Assembly (NCBI GenBank): GCA_000299115.1 | Contig: CP003801.1 | Coordinates: forward strand, 1,178,001-1,242,000 | Direction: 5' to 3' | Source of the DNA: an alpha proteobacterium HIMB59 | GTDB taxonomy: Bacteria > Pseudomonadota > Alphaproteobacteria > HIMB59 | DNA length: 64,000 nucleotides | Shown: in pieces, positions 19,905-27,656 of the stretch | Numbering within the stretch: position 1 is the stretch's first letter | Layout: each line of letters opens with the position of its first letter | Notes under the pieces: model-generated | What the model was told of the DNA's origin: nothing | Database searches by the model: none | What the model saw: the letters and a program-made list of their open reading frames with translations, nothing else | Made by a program: the position numbers and the translations under genes

Positions 19905-20913
19905 TCAGCAAATCAGCAATTGCTTTATTTATAAAATCTAAATCAGTTTTTGTTTTGCCCGCACCCGCATAATGTCCAAAATCTGATGGTATTATTCTGA
20001 GTTCCCCATTCTTAATATCCTTTAATTCAATTTCATTATCCTCAGGTGGGAAATATAAATCGTTTACTCCTGGCATCAATATTGATTTGGCAGTTATAGA
20101 ATTGAGAGCCAATGAGATATTTTTTTGAAATTTATCATTGTTGCTGATGTCATGTTCTTGCCATGTTCTCATCATCGCAATTAAATCATTCGCATCTCTA
20201 TGATAATAAATTTTATTCCATAACTTATCTAAAACCTCTGTAGGGTTTTTGTAACCATCATTTAAGTAGTTTTTATTACGGTACCAATTTTGACCATGGG
20301 CCCACCCTGCCCATACTCTTGCCATAGTTGTTTTTCCTTTTTCCGGTTGTTGTTCATAATTACCATTATTCCATTCAGGATCCGAAGTTAAAGCTGCATA
20401 AACACCCTCAAGAAAAACAAATGTATGATCAGTTGTTTTTGCATGACCACACATAGAGATCATGTTTTTAACCATATCTGGAAAATAAGAAGCCCATTGA
20501 AGGGCTTGCTGACCGCCCATGGACCATCCGATGACTAATTTAATTTCGTTGATGTCAAATACCTCATTTAGTAGTTTTTTTTGAGCACAAATGTTATCGA
20601 AAATTGTAATTAGTGGGAAATTTGCCCCTGAATACTTACCCTCAGTATTACTTGGTGAGGAGGAGACGCCATTGCAAAACATATTTGGGATAATGATGAA
20701 GTAATCATTAGGGTTAATTGGAAAATCTGAGTTGATCAAATATCCCTGCTCGAGATGAGTTCCGGCATACCTAGTAGGAAAAAGAATTACATTAGATTTT
20801 TCAGCATTTAAATTTCCAAACGCCAAATAATTTAAATCTAAATCTATTTTTTCTCCAGATTTTAACTGAAAATTTTCAAGGCGAAAATTCTTTAACTGTT
20901 CTTTTTCTACCAA
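19897..20913 (-). CDS. MetX-like alpha/beta hydrolase paired with a GS-like ligase
   Basis: 338 residues of the homoserine-O-acetyltransferase-like alpha/beta-hydrolase group. The nucleophile lies in VIGWSMGGQQALQWA, the acid in PGVNDLYFPPED, and the histidine in SDFGHYAGAG. The family's early segment is LFPTRYAGTHLEQGYL. True MetX enzymes are usually longer and sit with methionine genes; here the gene starts at the base after the stop of a glutamine-synthetase-like gene. That makes an acyl- or amide-hydrolase role in amine metabolism more likely than methionine synthesis (inference). Substrate unknown. Confidence 0.75.
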   Translation of the reverse strand: MVEKEQLKNFRLENFQLKSGEKIDLDLNYLAFGNLNAEKSNVILFPTRYAGTHLEQGYLINSDFPINPNDYFIIIPNMFCNGVSSSPSNTEGKYSGANFPLITIFDNICAQKKLLNEVFDINEIKLVIGWSMGGQQALQWASYFPDMVKNMISMCGHAKTTDHTFVFLEGVYAALTSDPEWNNGNYEQQPEKGKTTMARVWAGWAHGQNWYRNKNYLNDGYKNPTEVLDKLWNKIYYHRDANDLIAMMRTWQEHDISNNDKFQKNISLALNSITAKSILMPGVNDLYFPPEDNEIELKDIKNGELRIIPSDFGHYAGAGKTKTDLDFINKAIADLLTN

Positions 20914-22311
20914 TTAAAATAACTTTAAATATTCTTTAATTTCCCAATCAGTTGTCGTTGTATGATAACGTGACCATTCATCGTATTTATAACCAATAAA
21001 GTTATTAATCATTGCTTTAGAGAACACTTCAGGAACTAACTTATCTGCAGCAAAAGCATCTACAGCCTCAAGTAAGTTTCTTGGAAGACTGGTTACCTCT
21101 TTTTTCTCTTTTTCCGTCAAATCATATAAACTTTTATTAGTAGCCTTGGGGGGTTTCATATTTTTATCAATTCCCTCTGTGACTGCTGCTGCTAGTAAAG
21201 AGAAAGTAAGGTAAGGATTTTGAGTTAAATCTGAAGCTCTATTTTCTACACAGTATCTATTTTGAGGCAATCTAATCATTGCCGATCTGTTGTTACTACC
21301 ATAGGTCATATGTGTAGGTGCCCAAGTATGACGTCCACCATCTAAGCCTTCAACAGTAGGAACAAAACCATTATATGAATTGACAGTCGGACAAGCTAAA
21401 GCAGTAATAGCTGCTCCATGTTTTAAAATACCTGCTACAGCATTATAAGCCTTTGATGAAAAATTATTTCCATCTTTATAAATATTATTATTTTTCTTTT
21501 TAATTGAAGCCACACTATGGTTTATATGCGCGCCAGATCGCCAATCACTGATGGTTGTTTTTGGCATAAAGGATACAAAATAACCATATTTTTTTGCAAT
21601 TTCTTTTAAAAGTACTCTTAAAAAAACAAAACGATCAGCCATTCCTAAGATGTCGGTATAACCAAAATCTAGTTCGTATTGTCCATAGGCGCCTTCAGCA
21701 ACTACATCGTGTAAATCCCACTTTAAGTCATTATTCAAAATATCTATTATTTCTTTGAGAAAATGCATTCCATCAATGGAATACTCTGTGTCATATCCAA
21801 ACGCCTGTCTTCTCAAAGGTATCGGATCTCTGTCTATAGCCTTGACAGGTTTGTCTCCATCCCATTGCATTAAAAAAAACTCAGGTTCTATTCCTACATA
21901 AAATTTCAAATCAGATTTAGCACTTTTTTGAATTTGTTTTTTTAAGGTTAATCGAGGGCAAACATCATAGGGTTTTCCGTTCCAATAAAGATCAGCAAAA
22001 ACCCACGCACAGCTTTTATCCCATGGACATACAACTAAACTATCCAGATCTGGTATTGGAATTTGGTCATTATCCGCTGGAGTTAGCTCAGGAACAAATG
22101 AAACTGAATGCACAGCGAATTGCGGACCTTTTCCTGCACAAAGATCCTCAAAATCAGAAATTGGCATAGGTTTAGTTTTGGGACTTCCTAAAAAATCTAT
22201 CCAATTGGAATAAATATATTTAACTCCTTTTGAGATAAGCTCTTTTTTTATTTTCTTTACCCTTTTTGGATCTGGTAAAGCATCTTTCATATTCTCATAA
22301 TATTTTCCCAA
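20914..22311 (-). CDS. Glutamine-synthetase-like gamma-glutamyl ligase
   Basis: 465 residues with a complete GS core: VGIEPEFFLMQ, GAYGQYELDFGY, the GAHINHSV loop replacing GlnA GMHCHQS, NNRSAMIRLP and ENRASDLTQNPYL. The ATP and glutamate sites look usable while the ammonia pocket differs, as in ligases that attach glutamate to amines (GmaS, PuuA, IpuC groups). It is followed without a gap by a MetX-like hydrolase, and a class I amidotransferase and amt lie near. Function as a gamma-glutamyl-amine ligase is inference; the amine is unknown. Confidence 0.72.
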   Translation of the reverse strand: MGKYYENMKDALPDPKRVKKIKKELISKGVKYIYSNWIDFLGSPKTKPMPISDFEDLCAGKGPQFAVHSVSFVPELTPADNDQIPIPDLDSLVVCPWDKSCAWVFADLYWNGKPYDVCPRLTLKKQIQKSAKSDLKFYVGIEPEFFLMQWDGDKPVKAIDRDPIPLRRQAFGYDTEYSIDGMHFLKEIIDILNNDLKWDLHDVVAEGAYGQYELDFGYTDILGMADRFVFLRVLLKEIAKKYGYFVSFMPKTTISDWRSGAHINHSVASIKKKNNNIYKDGNNFSSKAYNAVAGILKHGAAITALACPTVNSYNGFVPTVEGLDGGRHTWAPTHMTYGSNNRSAMIRLPQNRYCVENRASDLTQNPYLTFSLLAAAVTEGIDKNMKPPKATNKSLYDLTEKEKKEVTSLPRNLLEAVDAFAADKLVPEVFSKAMINNFIGYKYDEWSRYHTTTTDWEIKEYLKLF

Positions 22312-22371
22312 AACTTCCTCCTTACAAAGATATAAATTTATAGTATATACTTTTAATACAAATAATTAAAA

Positions 22372-22623
22372 ATGAATATTAGCTTATTTAAAAGATCTTG
22401 GATTAGGTATTACAAAAGAGGTTTTGGTACCGGATTATTTATAATGTGCTTTATTTTAGTAGTGGATCAATTTTTAGATAAGCCACTATTTTTTAGTAAA
22501 ATTACCAACCTTGATATTTTTTTATTTATAGTTTCAACAATCTTTTTTGCTTCAGTGTTTTGCGGACTGGTTTCACTTTTTTTTCTTATTATTTTAACAA
22601 TTGCGACTAAGGAAAATAAATAA
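22372..22623 (+). CDS. Small hypothetical membrane protein
   Basis: 83 residues with a basic N-terminus (FKRSWIRYYKRGFGTG) followed by two hydrophobic segments (about residues 21-35 and 50-77), so it probably sits in the inner membrane. No family is recognised. It starts at an ATG 60 nt from the divergent GS-like gene and ends 1 nt before the stop of the convergent amidotransferase gene. It has no good ribosome site. Confidence 0.6.
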   Translation: MNISLFKRSWIRYYKRGFGTGLFIMCFILVVDQFLDKPLFFSKITNLDIFLFIVSTIFFASVFCGLVSLFFLIILTIATKENK

Positions 22624-22624
22624 A

Positions 22625-23359
22625 TTATAAATTACTCATCCAATTAGTTAACTCTAACTCTCTTTGATAACTATTTTTACTCTCTAATATTTTTAATTGA
22701 TTAATGAGATCTATGAATTCATTTTCTAACATCTCATTAAGATAATTTTTTTTCCAGTAGAGCATTAATTTTCCAATGAAATCATAAGGTAATTCTGGAT
22801 GGTATTGCGTACAAACGATATTTGAATCCTTACTTGCAATAGCCTGAATAGAAACATCATTTTCAGCTAAAATGTTAAAGTTTGATGGCATTTTTTCAAT
22901 TACATCATAGTGATGTCCAGGAGCTGTGAAACCATCAGGCTTATTATCAAAAATATAATTATCAAATTTGATAAAAATATTTGGAGAAAAACCAAATTCT
23001 GGTTTTTTTGATTTAGATATTTTACCTCCACAAGCAGTAACTAAAACCTGAAGTCCCCAACAACTACCCCAAATGGGTTTGTTGATAGTTAATATATCTT
23101 CAGCAACTTTTAATTGTGAAATATTGAATTCATTTTTTTGATATATATTACCTAAACCACCTGTCCAAAAGAAAGCATCATATTCTGATAATTTTGGTAT
23201 GGAGAATTTATTACTATAAGTTTGATACAGATCCACAGTAGAATTCGGTAATTGGTTTAATATAATTTTTTTAAAAAAATCTGACTGAGGTGGGCAATTA
23301 GCCTTAATATGTTCTTTATCAGCAACACTATCCATTCCGCTGATAATTAAAAATTTCAA
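22625..23359 (-). CDS. Class I glutamine amidotransferase-like protein
   Basis: 244 residues. The catalytic triad of class I amidotransferases is visible: cysteine in WGSCWGLQVLV, and histidine and glutamate in CTQYHPELP. An AFFWTGGLGNIYQ oxyanion segment comes before. The stand-alone form resembles GuaA-like or PuuD-like gamma-glutamyl hydrolases. Next to a GS-like ligase this could cleave a gamma-glutamyl amide (inference). The start follows immediately after the stop of a 55-residue membrane-protein gene, so translation is probably coupled. Confidence 0.75.
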   Translation of the reverse strand: MKFLIISGMDSVADKEHIKANCPPQSDFFKKIILNQLPNSTVDLYQTYSNKFSIPKLSEYDAFFWTGGLGNIYQKNEFNISQLKVAEDILTINKPIWGSCWGLQVLVTACGGKISKSKKPEFGFSPNIFIKFDNYIFDNKPDGFTAPGHHYDVIEKMPSNFNILAENDVSIQAIASKDSNIVCTQYHPELPYDFIGKLMLYWKKNYLNEMLENEFIDLINQLKILESKNSYQRELELTNWMSNL

Positions 23360-23527
23360 CTACTTATTTCGAGTAAATTTTTTAAGGATGAAGTCATTAT
23401 CTTTTTTAGATAATTTCTTCAGAAAAAAATACATAGCGACTATCCAGAGCAATCCTAAAACTAATCTATTCTCTAAGGCTAAGCTTACTAAATTTTGAAA
23501 GAAACTGTTTACAGCGGTGTATTCCAT
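23360..23527 (-). CDS. Small single-pass membrane protein (55 aa)
   Basis: Read directly from the minus strand: an ATG at 23527 opens 55 codons starting MEYTAVNSFFQNLVSLALE, with a hydrophobic segment LVLGLLWIVAMYFFL and a very basic end (KKLSKKDNDFILKKFTRNK). The stop at 23360 touches the start of the amidotransferase gene at 23359. A GC-rich hairpin lies just upstream. No family recognised. Its position and membrane-like composition support a real gene, but it is short. Confidence 0.55.
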   Translation of the reverse strand: MEYTAVNSFFQNLVSLALENRLVLGLLWIVAMYFFLKKLSKKDNDFILKKFTRNK

Positions 23528-23535
23528 TTTTTTGA

Positions 23536-23556
23536 GGCGGGGTAGTATACCCCGCC
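23536..23556. promoter_or_regulatory. GC-rich intergenic hairpin
   Basis: GGCGGGGTA (23536-23544) pairs perfectly with TACCCCGCC (23548-23556) around a 3-nt loop. This is very GC-rich for this genome. It lies between two small minus-strand genes downstream of amt. On both strands the bases after the stem are A-rich, not a T tract, so it is not a canonical terminator. An mRNA-stability or processing element is the best guess. Confidence 0.6.
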
Positions 23557-23572
23557 AAAATATATTTAGATA

Positions 23573-23749
23573 TTATTTTTTAGTATTTTTAGATACATCA
23601 TTCTCGTGTCGCGCACCTGACCAAGTGACAAAAATCAACAAGGCAATAACGACAAGTGTCCAGAATATTAATGTACCCTCTGAGTCAGCAGATGTAAAAT
23701 AAGCGTCTACACCTTCCCAACTATTTTCAGGTCCTGGCCATGAATTCAT
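23573..23749 (-). CDS. Small membrane protein downstream of amt (58 aa)
   Basis: Read by eye on the minus strand. An ATG at 23749 has an AAGGAG ribosome site a few bases upstream, inside the 22-nt gap after amt. The product starts MNSWPGPENSWEGVDAYF, has one strong membrane helix (TLIFWTLVVIALLIFVTW) and a charged tail (SGARHENDVSKNTKK). The tight spacing to amt and the good ribosome site suggest an accessory protein made with the transporter. No family recognised. Confidence 0.65.
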   Translation of the reverse strand: MNSWPGPENSWEGVDAYFTSADSEGTLIFWTLVVIALLIFVTWSGARHENDVSKNTKK

Positions 23750-23771
23750 AAAAATTCTCCTTCCTTAACCG

Positions 23772-25049
23772 TTATGTGTGAGCACGAAGCCCGAGTTCAG
23801 CACTGTCAATACCAGCTTCTTGAACGTGATCTGGTACTCTTAACCAATCCATCATTTTCATAATGAATGAAAGACCATAGCCAGGAACAAATCCCACTAG
23901 GAACATGACAATACATCCTACTAATTGACCACTAAAGCTAGATGCAGGAATATCTCCAGCAGCAGGGAATCCTGAAGCGAATATACCCATTGCTAATACA
24001 CCCCAAATACCAGCTACACCGTGAACAGCAATTGCTCCCACAGGGTCATCGATTTTGAAGACTCTATGTAAGAAGTCATTTGCAGGAATGATAATTACAC
24101 CACCTACAAAGCCTAATACAAAGGCTAAACCTGGATACCATACATCAAGACCTGATGCACAGGAGAAGATACCGGCAAGACCACCAGACATCATCCAGAA
24201 AGGATTACCCTTACTCATCCAGAAAGCACCGATCATACCGCCTGCTAAGCCCATAAGTGTATTGAATACAAATGAAGATAATGTAGCTGGAGCACCATAA
24301 ATGTTCACCCAACCGCCAAAATCAGCACCTGCCCAAATTAAACAACCACCTAAGAAACCAAAGAAACCGACAATGATCATTAACAAACCAATAAATGAGA
24401 ACCTAAGGTCATGACCTTCAAGTTCATTCATTGATCCATCACTATTGTATCTTCCTACTCTTGGTCCTAAATTTAGAACAACACCAAATGCAAACCAACC
24501 TGCAATCATGTGTACAACACCAGCAGCGGCAACATCGTGATATCCAAATTGAGTTACAAGCCATCCATCAGGGTGCCATCCCCAAGCAGCACCTAAGATC
24601 CAAGCAACAGAACCGAGTACGGTTGCTAAAAATACAAAAGCACTAATTCTTATTCTCTCAATTACAGCCCCTGAGAAAACTGATGCAGTAGTACAAGCAA
24701 AAAGTGTAAATGCAGCCCAGAAAACACCAGTTGCCTGGTCACTTAACATAGGGCCCATTGATACATTCCAAGGTGTTCCATATCCCTCTAAATCAATAGG
24801 GCTAAAACCACCTGGGAAAGCTAAATAGATATACCATCCGAATAACCAAAAAGTTGGTATCATGAAGGCAAAAGCTAAAAGGTTCTTAACACCGGATGAA
24901 ACTGCGTTTTTAAAACGCGAAGATCCCACCTCATACATTAAGAAGCCGACGTGAATTGCGATCATTAACGCAGTACACCACCAGTAGTATGCTTCCATAC
25001 CAACGTTGGCCTGCGTCATCACAAACACTTCTAGTTCTTCAAGTGTCAT
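23772..25049 (-). CDS. amt: Ammonium transporter, Amt family
   Basis: 425-residue inner-membrane channel with eleven predicted helices. The twin pore histidines are visible at about residues 180 (AAGVVHMIAGW) and 343 (AIAVHGVAGIWG), along with the phenylalanine-gate region. The N-terminal part up to MEAYYWWCTALMI is short and external. It moves ammonium and can carry methylammonium. It is divergent from gmaS, whose substrate is methylamine, so uptake of methylammonium is an attractive role (inference). A 58-residue membrane protein follows it. Confidence 0.94.
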   Translation of the reverse strand: MTLEELEVFVMTQANVGMEAYYWWCTALMIAIHVGFLMYEVGSSRFKNAVSSGVKNLLAFAFMIPTFWLFGWYIYLAFPGGFSPIDLEGYGTPWNVSMGPMLSDQATGVFWAAFTLFACTTASVFSGAVIERIRISAFVFLATVLGSVAWILGAAWGWHPDGWLVTQFGYHDVAAAGVVHMIAGWFAFGVVLNLGPRVGRYNSDGSMNELEGHDLRFSFIGLLMIIVGFFGFLGGCLIWAGADFGGWVNIYGAPATLSSFVFNTLMGLAGGMIGAFWMSKGNPFWMMSGGLAGIFSCASGLDVWYPGLAFVLGFVGGVIIIPANDFLHRVFKIDDPVGAIAVHGVAGIWGVLAMGIFASGFPAAGDIPASSFSGQLVGCIVMFLVGFVPGYGLSFIMKMMDWLRVPDHVQEAGIDSAELGLRAHT

Positions 25050-25124
25050 TATTAAATGTCCTCCTTAATTTTATTTTTATAAAAATAAAAAGACTAAGAA
25101 TCACTCCTAATCCTCTTAAAGCAT

Positions 25125-25152
25125 TTTACTTTGTTAATTACTTAATTATAAT
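25125..25152 (+). promoter_or_regulatory. Candidate sigma-70 promoter of gmaS
   Basis: TTTACT (25125-25130) and a perfect TATAAT (25147-25152) are separated by 16 nt and point toward gmaS. Transcription from here would give a leader of about 90 nt that contains the palindrome at 25208-25226. The region is AT-rich, so chance matches are likely. Confidence 0.35.
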
Positions 25153-25207
25153 AACTATCAAGAGTGAAAATTATAAAAAAACCTAATTAAATCAGTGTTT
25201 TTTTGCT

Positions 25208-25226
25208 ATATGCAAGATTTGCATAT
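25208..25226. promoter_or_regulatory. Palindrome in the gmaS leader
   Basis: ATATGCAA-GAT-TTGCATAT is an 8-bp perfect inverted repeat with a 3-nt centre. It ends 8 nt before the gmaS ribosome site (AGAGGAG at 25234-25240). It could be an operator or, in RNA, a hairpin close to the ribosome site. Its half-site spacing does not fit NtrC, and its sequence differs from the IclR-like palindromes elsewhere in the window. Confidence 0.55.
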
Positions 25227-25247
25227 TTATATAAGAGGAGTTTAAAA

Positions 25248-26555
25248 ATGTCAGTCAACCTTCATCAATTTGCCAAAAAAAATGGCGTTAAATATTTCTT
25301 TGTCAGTTTTGTCGATCTTTTTGGGGTCTTAAGATCAAAATTAGTTCCGGCTACTGCCATCGATGAAATTCAATCTGAAGGTGCTGGCTTTGCGGGATTT
25401 GCAACTTGGCTTGATATGTCTCCTGCTGACTCAGATATGTTTGGAATGCCTGATGGAGATAGCGTTATCCAACTCCCTTGGAACAAAGAAATTGCCTGGG
25501 TAGCATCAGATCTTTATATGGATGGTAAACCTGTCGAGGCTTCACCTAGAATTGCACTCAAACGTCAAATTGAAAAGGCATCAAAAAAAGGTCTTTACAT
25601 GAAATCAGGGGTGGAATGTGAATTCTTCCTCGTTAATCAAGATGGCACAGCCCTATCCGATGATAAAGATATCCAATCCAAACCTTGTTATGACTCAGCA
25701 GCTTTAATGAGAAGGTATGATGTAATTACAGAAATTTGTGACTCAATGATATCTTTAGGTTGGGCCCCCTATCAGAATGACCATGAAGATGCCAATGGTC
25801 AGTTTGAAATGAATTGGGACTTCTCAGATTGCTTAGTTACTGCAGATAGACATGCATTCTTCAAATTTATGGTTAAATCCATTGCCGAAAAACACTCTTT
25901 GCGTGCAACATTTATGCCAAAACCTTTTACACATCTAACTGGAAATGGCTGTCATTGCCATGTTTCAGTATGGGATAAAACTGGTAAGAAAAATATGTTT
26001 TTAGATAATAAAGATGAATTAGGATTATCTAAAACGGGCTATAACTTTCTTGGTGGGATTATGGAAAGTGCAGATAAAATGGCTGCAGTATTTAACCCCA
26101 CTATCAACTCCTATAAAAGAATTAATGGTAGCGTGACAACTTCAGGTGCTACTTGGTCTCCAAGTTCAATTACTTGGGCAGGTAATAACAGAACCCATAT
26201 GGTTAGAGTTCCTGGTTCGGGCAGGTTTGAACTAAGATTAATGGATGGTGCCACTAATCCTTACTTACTCCAAGCCGGTATCATGCTCCTTGGACTTGAC
26301 GGTTTAGACAATAAAAGAGATCCAGGAAAACGATTAGACATCAATATGTACACTGAGGGTCATAAAGCAGGAAAAGTGAAGAAACTTCCTCTAAACCTTC
26401 TAGATGCGATTAGAGATTTTGATAAATCAAAAATCATAAGAGCGGGTTTTGGAGATGAGCTAGTAAATAGTTATGTAAAACTTAAAAACCAAGACTGGTC
26501 TACCTTTAACAAACACTTATCATCTTGGGAAAGAGAGACTACTTTAGATTGCTAG
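25248..26555 (+). CDS. gmaS: Gamma-glutamylmethylamide synthetase
   Basis: 435-residue GS-family ligase (type III group) that joins methylamine to glutamate with ATP, the first step of the indirect methylamine pathway. The start KYFFVSFVDLFGVLRSKLVP and GAGFAGFATWLDM is characteristic of GmaS. Core motifs SGVECEFFLV, NGQFEMNW, GNGCHCHVSVW, NNRTHMVRVP and RLMDGATNPYL are present. I choose the ATG at 25248, with an AGAGGAG ribosome site 7 nt upstream, over an in-frame TTG at 25203. It is separated from mgs/mgd by the second, paralogous module. Confidence 0.93.
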   Translation: MSVNLHQFAKKNGVKYFFVSFVDLFGVLRSKLVPATAIDEIQSEGAGFAGFATWLDMSPADSDMFGMPDGDSVIQLPWNKEIAWVASDLYMDGKPVEASPRIALKRQIEKASKKGLYMKSGVECEFFLVNQDGTALSDDKDIQSKPCYDSAALMRRYDVITEICDSMISLGWAPYQNDHEDANGQFEMNWDFSDCLVTADRHAFFKFMVKSIAEKHSLRATFMPKPFTHLTGNGCHCHVSVWDKTGKKNMFLDNKDELGLSKTGYNFLGGIMESADKMAAVFNPTINSYKRINGSVTTSGATWSPSSITWAGNNRTHMVRVPGSGRFELRLMDGATNPYLLQAGIMLLGLDGLDNKRDPGKRLDINMYTEGHKAGKVKKLPLNLLDAIRDFDKSKIIRAGFGDELVNSYVKLKNQDWSTFNKHLSSWERETTLDC

Positions 26556-27115
26556 TAGACTTATCGCCAGAAGTATTACAAGAAAAATTTCTTGATTGGC
26601 AATGTCAGTCAAGAATGAATGCTTTTAGAACGCAAGGAGGTAGGCCCAACACCTCCATGACACCTTATTTATTAGATGATAAAGGCAACGAGTACGCCCA
26701 AATTATTGTTGTGCTTGTAGAAAATGATTGTGAGGAAACAACAAGACTCTTTGAGTATAACTTTAAAAAAACATATGATCCTGCCGAAAGATACGACAAG
26801 ATTAATAAGTTTTTGTCATCTGAGTTCTTTTTGGATAAACATAAGTTTAGCGATGCTTTGTTTGCCACATTTCCAAAAAAGAATAAATTTATCTCGAAAA
26901 TAGTAAAAAAAGGTAAGTGTATCTTAGACTTCATTCATCTCTCAACTAATTATCGAATAGAGTGTACGCCTTTTATTTTAGATGAAGATGAAAATGCTTG
27001 GGAAAATGTTTTTTGGCATAATTTGAATTTTAATCCAGGTCTTAATAAAGACATAGATGTCATAAAATTTATTCCTAATTGGAAAAAGTCTAAACTTATT
27101 AGAATTTCTGAATAA
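26525..27115 (+). CDS. Hypothetical protein overlapping the end of gmaS
   Basis: Up to 196 residues. The frame opens at a TTG at 26525 inside gmaS; a second TTG at 26549 gives MLVDLSPEVLQEKFLDWQ and a shorter overlap, and is equally plausible. The product is soluble-looking and mixed in charge, with no signal peptide or membrane helix. Visible segments are SRMNAFRTQGGRPNTS, ECTPFILDEDENAWENVFW and NFNPGLNKDIDVIKF. I do not recognise the family. The overlap implies coupling to GmaS. A bidirectional terminator follows. Confidence 0.72.
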   Translation: MGKRDYFRLLVDLSPEVLQEKFLDWQCQSRMNAFRTQGGRPNTSMTPYLLDDKGNEYAQIIVVLVENDCEETTRLFEYNFKKTYDPAERYDKINKFLSSEFFLDKHKFSDALFATFPKKNKFISKIVKKGKCILDFIHLSTNYRIECTPFILDEDENAWENVFWHNLNFNPGLNKDIDVIKFIPNWKKSKLIRISE

Positions 27116-27118
27116 AAA

Positions 27119-27146
27119 AAAAGGCGACTAAAAATAGCCGCCTTTT
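27119..27146. terminator. Bidirectional rho-independent terminator
   Basis: AAAAGGCGACTA (27119-27130) pairs with TAGCCGCCTTTT (27135-27146) with one mismatch around an AAAA loop. A T-tract follows the stem on the plus strand and a longer one on the minus strand. It sits between the convergent gmaS-hypothetical unit and the long minus-strand amine cluster, and would stop both. Confidence 0.85.
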
Positions 27147-27165
27147 AAAATAAATATTTTTTTTA

Positions 27166-27648
27166 CTATTCGTTAAGCTTAAAGTTATCGCCTTTAACGT
27201 AAGTTTTCTTTAGTGCAACTAAAGGATGACTTGAAGACATCTGGAACTTAATCAAAAGTTCTCTTGCCAACATATCTCTTTCTTGCTGGCCTTTAGGTAG
27301 CTTCATTTTTGCTGGAACAGTAATCCAACCGTTTGCATTTCTGTCAAAAACAGCTGGCTTATCACCTTCATATCCCATATGAACGTCTTCTAACCAGTTA
27401 AGGTCATCCCAACCCATAGTCTCAATATATTTCTTTAAGAATGGTGTTAGTTTTTTGTAATCAGGAATTAAATTCACATCATATCGATAACCAATATGCT
27501 GTCCGATTGATTTTTCTCTTTCAGATTTAATATCCTTATCTTTTAACTTAGCACCACCTACGGCTTGATACTTTCCACCCTTTACTCCTAAAGAGAATGA
27601 TGACTTACTTGCTTTTTTAGTTTTCGTAGTTTTTTTTGCTTTTGCCAT
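27166..27648 (-). CDS. Unknown 160-residue protein ending the second amine module
   Basis: 160 residues. The first 20 are lysine-rich (MAKAKKTTKTKKASKSSFSL); the rest is a compact soluble domain with RYDVNLIPDYKKLTPFLKKY, TMGWDDLNWLEDVHMGYEG and FDRNANGWITVPAKM. I do not recognise the family. It follows the FMN subunit gene by 8 nt with a GGAGGAG-like ribosome site, so it is part of the same operon. It may be an extra subunit of the glutamate-synthase-like complex (inference). The MgsABC copy at 35850-38727 has no counterpart. Confidence 0.75.
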   Translation of the reverse strand: MAKAKKTTKTKKASKSSFSLGVKGGKYQAVGGAKLKDKDIKSEREKSIGQHIGYRYDVNLIPDYKKLTPFLKKYIETMGWDDLNWLEDVHMGYEGDKPAVFDRNANGWITVPAKMKLPKGQQERDMLARELLIKFQMSSSHPLVALKKTYVKGDNFKLNE

Positions 27649-27656
27649 TTCTCCTC

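Noticed and set aside
19897-20913. Homoserine O-acetyltransferase metX
   Set aside because: The fold is MetX-like but the gene is joined to a GS-like ligase gene and far from methionine genes; specific function not supported.
23536-23556. Rho-independent terminator
   Set aside because: Neither strand has a T-tract after the stem.
25208-25226. NtrC-type binding site
   Set aside because: The TGCA half-sites are separated by 5 nt, not the spacing of NtrC sites, and the outer bases do not match.
25203-25247. TTG start for gmaS at 25203
   Set aside because: The ATG at 25248 has a good ribosome site and matches the start of GmaS proteins; the upstream codons cover the palindrome.
25050-25247. 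Riboswitch (glutamine or glycine type) between amt and gmaS
   Set aside because: No conserved aptamer motif was recognised; only the palindrome and a possible promoter are visible.
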